DNA of 30,332 nt. Source: Solobacterium sp. (GTDB lineage: Bacteria > Bacillota_I > Bacilli_A > Erysipelotrichales > Erysipelotrichaceae). This document shows positions 10,566 through 17,048 of the stretch, piece after piece (positions within the stretch are counted from its first letter, which is position 1; every line of letters starts with the position of its first letter). A program made the position numbers and the translations under genes. A model generated the notes under the pieces. The model was not told the origin of the DNA. It did no database searches and was given only the letters and a program-made list of their open reading frames with translations. The DNA is taken from the NCBI GenBank assembly GCA_017543025.1, contig JAFYGX010000071.1:1-30332 (forward strand), given 5' to 3'.

Positions 10566-10832
10566 AAAATAAAAATGTCCTTCAAACTGTCTGCTCAAAG
10601 GACGAATTATGCGCGTTGCCACCTTTACTTCCCGAACACATGCAGGACTCTTTTTTCCTCTTCTGCCTCCGGACTCTCTTTCCCTTAACGCGGTCTTCTA
10701 CGGGAATCCGCTCGGCAATCGCTTCGCGGATCCGGCTCCATGACACGTTCCCCCCGCTTTCCTTTACCCTCTTTCACCATACAGGGCTCGCTTGAAAGCT
10801 GCTGCGAAGGTACTGCTTCACTTCTCTGCTTT
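10566..10832 (-). promoter_or_regulatory. T-box leader of the arginine operon
   Basis: Reading the minus strand, the T-box core GGTGGCAACGCG lies at 10623-10612. An intrinsic terminator follows: arms within 10603-10577 form about 11 pairs including G-U, with the tail ATTTTTATTTT at 10576-10566. This is the usual antiterminator/terminator arrangement. Upstream, GGGAACGTGTC contains a candidate specifier codon CGT (arginine) at 10747-10745, in the GAA-codon context typical of Stem I. An arginine specifier matches the genes controlled. The base after TGG in the T-box is C, which would pair with a G discriminator on the tRNA. When uncharged tRNA-Arg binds, transcription should continue into argG. 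T-box and terminator are clear; the specifier is assigned by context. Confidence 0.9.
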
Positions 10833-10838
10833 GTCGTT

Positions 10839-10868
10839 ATTATATAGAACTGAAGTAAAAAAGTGCAA
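10839..10868 (-). promoter_or_regulatory. Promoter of the arginine operon
   Basis: The minus strand shows -35 TTGCAC (10868-10863), an 18-bp spacer, and -10 TATAAT (10844-10839). Initiation would fall near 10832, just upstream of the T-box Stem I. No other good promoter is seen between here and argG. Confidence 0.75.
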
Positions 10869-10877
10869 GCGCTTTTG
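10864..10877. promoter_or_regulatory. cre-like palindrome over the -35 box
   Basis: TGCAAGCGCTTTTG matches the idealised CcpA site TGAAAGCGCTTTCA at 11 of 14 positions and keeps the AAGCGCTT core. It overlaps the -35 hexamer of the arginine operon, where binding would block initiation. The assignment rests on sequence similarity only. Confidence 0.4.
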
Positions 10878-11059
10878 AATTTCTTTCACAGAAGAAGGGT
10901 TATTTTTTACATTTCTTACATTTTCAGATTCATTCAGAGACTTTCCATGATTTGTTCACCTGCTGTTCAGACAGGCCGGCTATGATTCAGATACGGCAGG
11001 AAAGAAACAGACCATACATGCCTGCCGCTCATATAACCATATACGGAGGAACAATCACC

Positions 11060-12289
11060 ATGAAACAGAACAGAACACATACCGTTAAATCATGCGCTGC
11101 AGCGCTTGCACTCATGCTTGTGCTTGCCGGCTGTGCAGCTGACAGCTCTTCTGCTGCGACCATCAGTCCGGCAGCGACGGCAGCCGTCACAGAAGAAGCT
11201 GCTTCCCAAAGCCCCGCTTCCACGACAGCAGTCAGCACTGCAGTCACCGTCAGCACATCCGGACAGGACAGCAGCGATCTCTTCAGTGAACGCGATCTTG
11301 CGCAGACCGCCGATACATCCGATGCGAGAACTATCACCGTCAGCGATCAATCTGCGGTAAACATTACGGAAGAGGGTGTTTATATCCTTACCGGAACGGC
11401 AGAAAACGCCACTGTTACCGTCAGCGCCCCGGAGGATGCAAAAGTACAGCTGGTGCTGGATGGTCTGAACGTCATCAATGACACACAGGCAGTGATCGAT
11501 GTGGAAACCGCTGACAAGGTATTTATTACAACGGCTGAAAACAGTGTCAATGAGCTGACTGTCAGCGCATTCGCTGACGGCAGCAGCGTCGACGGCGTGA
11601 TCTTTGCCCGCTGCGACCTTACGGTAAACGGAACCGGCACGCTGAACATCACTTCCGCGGATAACGGCATCGTCGGCAAGGATGATCTGAAGATCACCGG
11701 CAGCACGCTGAATATCACGGCAGAAGATACCGCGATCGAGGCAAATGATTCGATTTCCGTAAACGACGGCGTACTGACGCTCACTGCCAAGCAGGATGGC
11801 CTGCATGCGGAAAATGATGAAGATGATACAAAAGGATCTGTAACGATCCTTGGCGGAACACTTACCGTAAATGCCGGCGACGATGCGCTTCACGCCCAGA
11901 CGGTGCTGCAGATCGACGGCGGTCAGATCGACCTTTCCGGCGGGGAAGGAATGGAGGCAACACAGATTGTGATCAATGACGGAACCATTACGGTAAACGC
12001 CATGGATGACGGCATCAACGCCGGGGCAAAGTCTGATTCGCTTCCGGTATCGATCACGATCAATGGCGGCAGCCTTACCGTTACCATGAGTTCCGGTGAT
12101 ACCGACGCTATCGATTCCAACGGCGACCTCTTCATCAATGGCGGAACCATTACGATCTCTGCGCAGAATCCGTTCGACTATGACGGCCAGGGCCAGCTGA
12201 ACGGCGGTACGCTGATCGTAAACGGCCAGCAGATGACCGCTCTTTCCCAGCAGATGACGGGCGGAGCGAAAGGCGGAATGCGCCGGTAA
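11060..12289 (+). CDS. Surface lipoprotein, Cthe_2159-like carbohydrate-binding beta-helix domain
   Basis: 409 residues from the ATG at 11060-11062, which has GGAGG nine bases upstream. The signal peptide ends in a lipobox (VLAGC, Cys25), so the mature protein should be lipid-anchored outside the membrane. A Ser/Thr/Ala-rich linker (about 26-75) follows. The rest is a run of short beta-rich repeats with Asn/Gly/Asp turns (DNGIVGKDDLKITGSTLNI, NGGTITI, DGLHAENDEDD, DDGINAGAK). This pattern fits the Cthe_2159/DUF4353 family of calcium-dependent polysaccharide-binding beta-helix proteins. The C-terminus is Gly/Gln/Met-rich (QQMTGGAKGGMRR). It stands alone, divergent from the arginine operon and followed by a terminator. 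The ligand is unknown. Confidence is high for the lipoprotein and moderate for the family. Confidence 0.8.
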   Translation: MKQNRTHTVKSCAAALALMLVLAGCAADSSSAATISPAATAAVTEEAASQSPASTTAVSTAVTVSTSGQDSSDLFSERDLAQTADTSDARTITVSDQSAVNITEEGVYILTGTAENATVTVSAPEDAKVQLVLDGLNVINDTQAVIDVETADKVFITTAENSVNELTVSAFADGSSVDGVIFARCDLTVNGTGTLNITSADNGIVGKDDLKITGSTLNITAEDTAIEANDSISVNDGVLTLTAKQDGLHAENDEDDTKGSVTILGGTLTVNAGDDALHAQTVLQIDGGQIDLSGGEGMEATQIVINDGTITVNAMDDGINAGAKSDSLPVSITINGGSLTVTMSSGDTDAIDSNGDLFINGGTITISAQNPFDYDGQGQLNGGTLIVNGQQMTALSQQMTGGAKGGMRR

Positions 12290-12331
12290 GCCGATCCACC
12301 TCTCCTTCAGAAAAAACAGTTCCTGTATGCA

Positions 12332-12365
12332 GAAACATGCCGTTTATGCGGCATGTTTCATTTTG
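12332..12365 (+). terminator. Intrinsic terminator after the lipoprotein gene
   Basis: An 11-bp perfect stem GAAACATGCCG / CGGCATGTTTC with loop TTTATG is followed by ATTTTGT. The U-tract is short, but the stem lies 42 bases after the stop codon between convergent genes. It may also act on the opposite strand. Confidence 0.7.
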
Positions 12366-12375
12366 TCTCATCCGT

Positions 12376-13233
12376 CTATCGCATGTAGAAAAAAATCTGT
12401 TCCATGCGGTGGTGGAAATCCTCAAATCCGGTATGCTCTGCCATCACTTCCATGGCAAGCGCAGGGTCATTCGTCAGAATCGCATCCACGTTGAGCCCGA
12501 TCAGCCGCTCCATCGTATCCCGTTCATTCACCGTCCAGACAAAGACCCACTTTCCCTGCCGGTGCAGGGCTTCCACGGAATCAAATGTCGCAAAGGTCTC
12601 CTGAATGGAAAGAATATCATAGGCATCAAGCTCCAGCACATTGCCGATACCGACCACGGAGGTATAGGCCACAAGGATATCCGAATAGTTCTCATGAATA
12701 TAGCGCAGGGTTTCGTAATCCTGTGACGTGATATCACATTCATCCATGAAATCATTTTCCCGGATGATCTTCACCACCTTGTCTTCAATCACCTCATCAT
12801 GCCCGTTTCGCTTGATCTCGATATTGATATACATCTTACCGCGGCAGTAGCGGATCACATCTTCAAGCTTCGGGATCGTTGTCCCTTCATACTCCTTTGA
12901 GAAGAAAGAGCCGTTATCAAGTGTTCTGATTTCATCCCAGGTCACATCCCAGACATTCCGGTTCACACCTGTCGTCCGTCTCAGATTATCGTCATGCAGA
13001 ACAATGATTTCGCCGTCTTTCGTCATCTGCACATCGAGCTCTACCGCCGTGACGCCGATCTCATATGCCTTCTCAAATGCCGGCATCGTATTCTCGGGAG
13101 CCACAGCCGAATAGCCGCGGTGCGCCATGATCATCGTCTGGCCGCCATTGCCCTTGAGAATACTTTTGAACTGGCGGTATCGCTTCGATCCGGAAAAATA
13201 GACGATTACGATGCATATGACAAGCCCCAGCAC
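12376..13233 (-). CDS. Glycerophosphodiester phosphodiesterase, catalytic half of a split gene
   Basis: 285 residues if translation begins at the GTG at 13231-13233. One hydrophobic segment (residues 2-13) is followed by a GDPD-type TIM barrel. The start of the catalytic domain is clear: IMAHRGYSAVAPENTMPAF (His-Arg-Gly), VELDVQMTKDGEIIVLHDD (metal and catalytic His residues), and later NIEIKR and FVWTVNERDTM. The enzyme would cleave glycerophosphodiesters to glycerol-3-phosphate and an alcohol. The frame is identical to that of the upstream membrane-domain ORF and is separated from it only by a TAG (13246-13248) and four codons. The ribosome-binding site before the GTG is weak (AGAAGTGGG). 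In many Firmicutes the two parts form one protein, so this is probably the second half of an interrupted gene, or it is made by readthrough or reinitiation. Confidence 0.85.
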   Translation of the reverse strand: MLGLVICIVIVYFSGSKRYRQFKSILKGNGGQTMIMAHRGYSAVAPENTMPAFEKAYEIGVTAVELDVQMTKDGEIIVLHDDNLRRTTGVNRNVWDVTWDEIRTLDNGSFFSKEYEGTTIPKLEDVIRYCRGKMYINIEIKRNGHDEVIEDKVVKIIRENDFMDECDITSQDYETLRYIHENYSDILVAYTSVVGIGNVLELDAYDILSIQETFATFDSVEALHRQGKWVFVWTVNERDTMERLIGLNVDAILTNDPALAMEVMAEHTGFEDFHHRMEQIFFYMR

Positions 13234-13245
13234 ATGGACCCACTT

Positions 13246-14310
13246 CTATCCGGCAAGACCTGAAGTCTCCCGCAGTCCGCGGACTCTGCCGGTCTTTTCC
13301 AGCTGATATCTGTACAGGGAAGTCATCAGCAGTGTTGACAGCACGCCGAGGCCGATCCAGGAGAATACGGATGTGGTCAGTAATTCCAGCACAAGCCCGA
13401 CCTTTTCATTCGTCATCACATCAAACATATCGACCGACGGTTCCAGCCAGTGCACAAACGCCCCGGTTCCAACGGAAAGCAGAACGGTGAAGACCACCGT
13501 CGCAAATACCAGCAGGAACAGCAGATACAGTACCCGCAGCAGAAGCCAGAGAAGATTCTTCCACGACTGCATCTGAACGCTCTTCCGGCAGGCAGTCGGA
13601 AAATCATCTCCCTCCACGGTCATGATCGGCACCGAATACAGAATCAGAATGCCGATGACGGTCGCAAGAACGATAAACGCGAAAAAGAATATCCGGTAGA
13701 TCGGATACTTTACAAAATGTTCGAGAATAAATCCCGGAACCGCAATAAAGCGCGTTACGCTCGAAGAGTCGTTGATGTAGCCGAACTGCAGAACAATCAA
13801 AAAATATGGCAGCAGCATCACATTCTTCAGACGGAACTGTTCGATCGAAATGTGAAAGGTAGCCGCGAAGGCCTGCTTTAGCGTAATCTTCTTCCGCAGC
13901 ACCGCCGCCTGTATGATCCGCAGCAGACCATACTGTTCCATCGCGGAAAACCAGCATACCGTAACCCCGATCAGCAGCAGCACAAGCCAGGACAGCGGAT
14001 TCAGCAGCGACTCTTTCGCATTGTACATCGTGATATTCGAATTCCCGTTGACAAACGGCAGAAGCCGTTCCATATAGCTGAGCAGCGGAAATACCACCAG
14101 CAGTACAAACAGCCGGTAACAGAGTGCAAACCCGATCAGTGTCCGCAGATTGAAGAAAATCACGCGCAGCGGATTGCGAAACCCCTTCTGTATCTCATCT
14201 GCCATGGGATCCGGCGGATTCGGTTCCAGACCGCGTTCCCCTCCGGTTTCCGATGGGCTGCAGTTCTGCGATTCGTGATTCTCCCTGGCCGTTATTTCTT
14301 TCCTGTTCAT
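13246..14310 (-). CDS. Glycerophosphodiester phosphodiesterase, membrane-domain half of a split gene
   Basis: 354 residues. A hydrophilic N-terminus (about 1-45) is followed by about six to seven membrane segments (for example LIGFALCYRLFVLLVVFPLL, WLVLLLIGVTVCWF, FFFAFIVLATVIGILILYS, LLWLLLRVLYLLFLLVFATV). This matches the membrane domain that precedes the GDPD barrel in many Firmicute proteins. The start has a good AGAAGGAG site. The frame ends in TAG at 13246-13248 just after the last predicted helix and a basic stretch, and the same frame continues into the GDPD domain. Read through, the protein would be about 644 residues, with one more helix before the barrel as in intact homologues. 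Confidence 0.8.
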   Translation of the reverse strand: MNRKEITARENHESQNCSPSETGGERGLEPNPPDPMADEIQKGFRNPLRVIFFNLRTLIGFALCYRLFVLLVVFPLLSYMERLLPFVNGNSNITMYNAKESLLNPLSWLVLLLIGVTVCWFSAMEQYGLLRIIQAAVLRKKITLKQAFAATFHISIEQFRLKNVMLLPYFLIVLQFGYINDSSSVTRFIAVPGFILEHFVKYPIYRIFFFAFIVLATVIGILILYSVPIMTVEGDDFPTACRKSVQMQSWKNLLWLLLRVLYLLFLLVFATVVFTVLLSVGTGAFVHWLEPSVDMFDVMTNEKVGLVLELLTTSVFSWIGLGVLSTLLMTSLYRYQLEKTGRVRGLRETSGLAG

Positions 14311-14343
14311 TGGTTTCTCCTTCTCCCGTATGCGGGAGGAATC

Positions 14344-14376
14344 TGAAAAGACTTCCGCATGTTCAGCACGGAAGTC
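14344..14376 (-). terminator. Intrinsic terminator after the GNAT/pyrophosphatase-like gene
   Basis: On the minus strand GACTTCCG (14376-14369) pairs with CGGAAGTC (14357-14350), followed by TTTTCAG. The first arm lies inside the last codons of the gene. The U-tract has only four T, so some readthrough into the GDPD gene, which has no clear promoter of its own, is likely. Confidence 0.6.
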
Positions 14377-15148
14377 CCTGATCCGGATTCAGCCAGAGAA
14401 TCCGTGTATCAAAATACTGTTCGATCTCGCCGACCGTCCGGATCACTTCCTCATGGCTGACATTCCGGTCGGGGGTTACCACCCATTTTGATTCGCAGTC
14501 ATCCCGGCGGTAGATAATTGCCGTCACAATGCCGGTAAATGTATCAACCGGCTCATATACGCCGACAATATACGCATCCTGGAACTCACCGTCTGCAGCC
14601 AGCACTTCTTCCACATAACCGTAGTTGCACGGATACTGCGTATCCGCATACAGCGGATGAAAACTGCCGATTGTCCTGTCGACTGTTACAGTCACGGTTC
14701 TGCCGAGTGCATCTCTGCCAAGCAGATATTCCATCTCAGCAGTCTTCAGCCTCGCATCTTCCCGGACAGTTTCAAACCCGAGACCTTCATAAAACGATAC
14801 GGCCTCCCCTGCCGCATGGGCGCTGATCCGGGCAGCTGAACGATGCGTCAGATGCTCTCGAAGCTTCTGAAACAGCGCGGCTTCGATTCCCTGTTTCCGC
14901 AGCTGAGGGCGTACCGCAAAGAGAATCACTTCCCCTTCATCTGTAAACGCAAGCACGCCTTCCAGACATCCTTCATAGCAGCCGAGAAACTGTACCGGCT
15001 GCCGGTAGTCCGCAATCCGTTTCACAGTCTCTTCCGCCTGTTCCCGGCTGATTTCAGCGTCAGCCTCTGAATCGTTCATCCGGGCTTCCCGGATGAGATT
15101 ATACGCATCCGGGACTTCCTGCGGTGTGAGCAGACGGATCCTTCTCAT
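14363..15148 (-). CDS. GNAT acetyltransferase fused to an inorganic-pyrophosphatase-like domain
   Basis: 261 residues. Residues 1 to about 143 look like a GNAT domain: VILFAVRPQLRKQGIEAALF is the acetyl-CoA-binding motif (R/QxxGxx) and AVSFYEGLGFETVRE the C-terminal strand. Residues about 149-255 resemble a small family I pyrophosphatase-like module: VTVDRTIGSFHP, YPCNYGYVEEVLAADGEFQDAYIVGV, TFTGIVTAIIYRRDD and KWVV. The DGDPxD signature appears as DGEFQD (Asp186, Glu188, Asp191), so one metal aspartate is replaced by glutamate; Lys221 lies in the expected C-terminal block. The substrates of both domains are unknown. The ATG overlaps the sseB stop by 4 bases, so the two genes form an operon. 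Domain assignment is by motif. Confidence 0.75.
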   Translation of the reverse strand: MRRIRLLTPQEVPDAYNLIREARMNDSEADAEISREQAEETVKRIADYRQPVQFLGCYEGCLEGVLAFTDEGEVILFAVRPQLRKQGIEAALFQKLREHLTHRSAARISAHAAGEAVSFYEGLGFETVREDARLKTAEMEYLLGRDALGRTVTVTVDRTIGSFHPLYADTQYPCNYGYVEEVLAADGEFQDAYIVGVYEPVDTFTGIVTAIIYRRDDCESKWVVTPDRNVSHEEVIRTVGEIEQYFDTRILWLNPDQGLPC

Positions 15149-15957
15149 ATGCCGAGTTCCCGGTCATACAGTGCGACCGCACCATTGATCGCCTGTTTTT
15201 CCAGTACCGGGGTCAGCTTCAGCACCTGAATCGGAACGCCTTTGGAAAGCGGTTCTGCCGCTTCCCGCAGCTTTGTCTCAATTTCCGGTGGATAGCTGTC
15301 GGCCTCAACGATCAGTGCAAACTGCACCTCCATGCCGACCATCATCTGCTTGAACCAGACCCGGCTGATTTCCGGAATCGTTCCGCATGTCTCATAAACC
15401 TGATTGACAAGCGCAGTCGGATAGATCCGGGGTTCTTCAAAGCGTACCTGCACGCCGGCCGGGATTTCTCCCTTTTTCGGCTGAGGTGCAGCCTGCATCG
15501 CAAGCGAAGCTGCTGTCGCTGTATTCAGCTTGCTTACAAGCTCCCGCGGCAGAAGAATATTGGAGCCGTAAGGGTTGACAACGATTCCGGCCGCCTGGCC
15601 TCTCGTATCCTTGAAAATCGGTTCGAATTCCTTCAGTGTTCTGACAATAAAGGAATTCTGTTCTCCTTCCGGCAGTTTGAGCTTCCGGCTTTCCTCTTCA
15701 TCGGTGAAGACCGGAAAAAAGCTCTTCTGATCCGGTGTATTGATCATGACAAAGCGCAGCTGCAGATTCGGCTGCTGGCCGGAAAACTGTACCGGCACAA
15801 GGAATCTGGCCTTCTGAAGCGCTTCAAACATCGCAATCTCATTGTCTCTGCTGCGCTGTGCTTTCACGTTCTCCATTGCCTGTTTCAGACCGTCATTGGT
15901 GATATCTTTCGCGTCGATCGCACGAAGCGTCGGCGCTTTCTTCTGTTTTTTTGCCAT
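15145..15957 (-). CDS. SseB family protein
   Basis: 270 residues. The N-terminal part (about 30-150) has the SseB look: IAMFEALQKARFLVPVQF, then FFPVFTDEEESRKL, then a conserved NPYGSNILLPRELV. The C-terminal part (about 175-265) resembles the SseB C-terminal domain (VYETCGTIPEISRVWFKQM, FALIVEADSYPPEI). The E. coli prototype was named for enhanced serine sensitivity; its biochemistry is unclear. The first 35 residues are basic (MAKKQKKAP). GGAG lies 9 nt upstream of the ATG. A promoter with 17-bp spacing precedes it, and the gene overlaps the GNAT/pyrophosphatase-like gene by 4 bases. Confidence 0.8.
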   Translation of the reverse strand: MAKKQKKAPTLRAIDAKDITNDGLKQAMENVKAQRSRDNEIAMFEALQKARFLVPVQFSGQQPNLQLRFVMINTPDQKSFFPVFTDEEESRKLKLPEGEQNSFIVRTLKEFEPIFKDTRGQAAGIVVNPYGSNILLPRELVSKLNTATAASLAMQAAPQPKKGEIPAGVQVRFEEPRIYPTALVNQVYETCGTIPEISRVWFKQMMVGMEVQFALIVEADSYPPEIETKLREAAEPLSKGVPIQVLKLTPVLEKQAINGAVALYDRELGI

Positions 15958-15979
15958 ATTCTAGTTCTCCCGACAACTT

Positions 15980-16008
15980 ATTTTAAAGAAAGCATCCTTT
16001 TTTGTGAA
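15980..16008 (-). promoter_or_regulatory. Promoter of the sseB operon
   Basis: The minus strand reads -35 TTCACA (16008-16003), a 17-bp spacer, and -10 TAAAAT (15985-15980), 23 bases before the sseB start. Confidence 0.6.
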
Positions 16009-16029
16009 CCCTGCAGGCCGACAAAAGAT

Positions 16030-16038
16030 TGGTATAAT
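16030..16038 (+). promoter_or_regulatory. Extended -10 promoter reading into the inserted element
   Basis: TGGTATAAT is an extended -10 (TGnTATAAT); no good -35 is present. Initiation near 16045 would start at AGAGGTGA (16045-16052), a near-perfect Shine-Dalgarno sequence with no start codon close behind it. I infer that this was the native leader of the rhomboid gene now separated from its ATG. The same promoter would now transcribe the structured element. Confidence 0.5.
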
Positions 16039-16052
16039 TAGAAAAGAGGTGA

Positions 16053-16464
16053 TTTTGCGTCAACTGCCCACCCACTAAAGTGAGTGGGCTTGTAACTCCC
16101 CAGTAGTGTAAACGTCTTACGACTCCTGCCTTTGACTTACCTGATTGCTCAGGCAGTGGGGTTACATCACGGGCTGGTTGACAACAGCCCTTACACAAGA
16201 GACATGCTCAAGTGTAACTGCAACGGTACTGAACTTCCCATGCCTGCAGTTAAGATGGTGATTTCAGCACTTAAGATTTTACATTCCAAGTGATTCGTCG
16301 GAAAAACCTCATATCTTAACTTGTCAAAGTTCAGAAGAGTGCCTTCAGCAACAACAGTTACCCAACGGTTTTCTCTTGAGAACTGTATATCACAGACTGA
16401 TCAGCCAAGAAAGGAGGAAGCGGCTCCTCCCACCTGCTAAAGCAAGTGGGTTTCCGCCGCTAAG
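16053..16464 (+). mobile_element. ORF-less IS200/IS605-superfamily-like element (HEARO/omega-RNA type)
   Basis: Each end has a 22-nt imperfect hairpin of the same design: five pairs, a C-A mismatch at the sixth position, further pairs and a UAAA loop. The left hairpin is 16067-16088 and the right 16429-16450; the right one is enclosed by GCGG/CCGC (16420-16423, 16457-16460). Subterminal imperfect hairpins are the hallmark of single-strand transposons of the IS200/IS605 superfamily. No tnpA, tnpB or iscB fragment is recognisable; the longest plus frame I followed (16096-16290) has no known motif. The left flank GTGA (16049-16052) agrees with the ATGA/GTGA integration preference reported for HEARO elements. 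Exact boundaries are estimates, with an uncertainty of about 10 bases on each side. Confidence 0.6.
16055..16260 (+). ncRNA. Structured RNA region inside the element (HEARO/omega-RNA-like)
   Basis: Several consecutive stems can be drawn: 16067-16088 (end hairpin); CCCC near 16098-16101 with GGGGTTA at 16158-16164, enclosing CTGCC / GGCAG; GGGCTG (16171-16176) with CAGCCC (16185-16190); TTACAC (16191-16196) with GTGTAA (16212-16217); AACTGCA (about 16216-16222) with TGCAGTT (about 16245-16251). The density and order of stems right after the left end fit a transcript such as the guide RNA of IscB/IsrB-type nucleases, which is encoded at the left end of such elements. A short frame (MLKCNCNGTELPMPAVKMVI, start 16204) crosses it and looks like chance. 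The family assignment is inferred; a covariance search would decide. Confidence 0.45.
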
Positions 16465-16471
16465 TATTTAT

Positions 16472-17035
16472 ATGAAACATATCCGCTTTAATTCTCCTGT
16501 TGTTCTCTGGTTCGCAATCATTTCCGGTGCCGTTCTGGCCATCAGTATGCTTACCGGAGGCTGGTTCCGCGACATGTTTTTTGTCTGTTACCGGACATCT
16601 CTGAGTGATCCTCTGTTCTATCTGCGGCTGTTCACGCATGTGCTCGGTCATCAGAATCTTTCTCACTATACCGGAAACATGATGATGTTTCTTCTGCTCG
16701 GCCCGATTCTGGAAGAGAAATACGGCAGTAAGCGTCTGCTCGAGATCATCGTTCTGACCGCTGCCGCAACCGGCATCATTCATGTCCTGCTGTTTCCGAA
16801 TACCGGGCTGCTCGGCGCCAGCGGCATTGTCTTCGCGTTTATCGTCCTTGCCAGCATCACCGGCACAAAGCAGAACGAAATTCCGCTGACGATGATCATT
16901 GTGGCAGTCATCTACATCGGACAGGAAATCTACAGCGGTCTGATCGCTTCCGACAACATTTCTCAGCTCACCCATATCATCGGCGGTGCGATCGGTGCCC
17001 TTTACGGCATGACGATGCGCCCGGACCGCAGATAG
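16472..17035 (+). CDS. Rhomboid family intramembrane serine protease
   Basis: 187 residues from the ATG at 16472-16474. A frame extending upstream into the inserted element is an artefact. There are about six hydrophobic segments. The catalytic serine is Ser117 in the GASG motif and the catalytic histidine is His168 in THIIGGAIG. The loop HVLGHQNLSHYTGNMMMFLLLGPILEEKYG (residues 56-85) is the conserved H-x-x-x-N and E-x-x-x-G region of rhomboids. The enzyme would cut single-pass membrane proteins within the bilayer; its target is unknown. No Shine-Dalgarno sequence lies directly before the ATG, because the element sits there; AGGAGG at about 16413-16418 is part of the element. The GH13 gene follows after 13 bases. 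Confidence 0.85.
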   Translation: MKHIRFNSPVVLWFAIISGAVLAISMLTGGWFRDMFFVCYRTSLSDPLFYLRLFTHVLGHQNLSHYTGNMMMFLLLGPILEEKYGSKRLLEIIVLTAAATGIIHVLLFPNTGLLGASGIVFAFIVLASITGTKQNEIPLTMIIVAVIYIGQEIYSGLIASDNISQLTHIIGGAIGALYGMTMRPDRR

Positions 17036-17048
17036 GAGGAACTGCCTG

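Noticed and set aside
10481..10585. Upstream extension of argG
   Set aside because: It overlaps the end of the T-box leader region and its terminator, and has no ribosome-binding site.
71..10795. Many long plus-strand open frames opposite the arginine operon (up to 418 codons at 3888-5144)
   Set aside because: They are antisense to genes with complete family motifs, have Arg/His/Cys-rich improbable compositions and no ribosome-binding sites or recognisable domains.
12332..12365. The 11-bp palindrome after the lipoprotein gene as a protein-binding site or riboswitch
   Set aside because: Its position between convergent genes and the following T-rich stretch fit a terminator better.
15983..16198. 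71-codon minus-strand ORF across the left end of the element
   Set aside because: It spans the sseB promoter and a structured, palindromic region; the translation has no known motif.
16096..16290. Plus-strand frame inside the element as a transposase or nuclease remnant
   Set aside because: No RuvC, HNH, TnpA HUH or zinc-ribbon signature is visible; stems cross it throughout, so it is better explained as RNA.
16376..16471. N-terminal extension of the rhomboid ORF
   Set aside because: The 32 codons lie within the right end of the inserted element, including its hairpin. The family-like protein starts at 16472.
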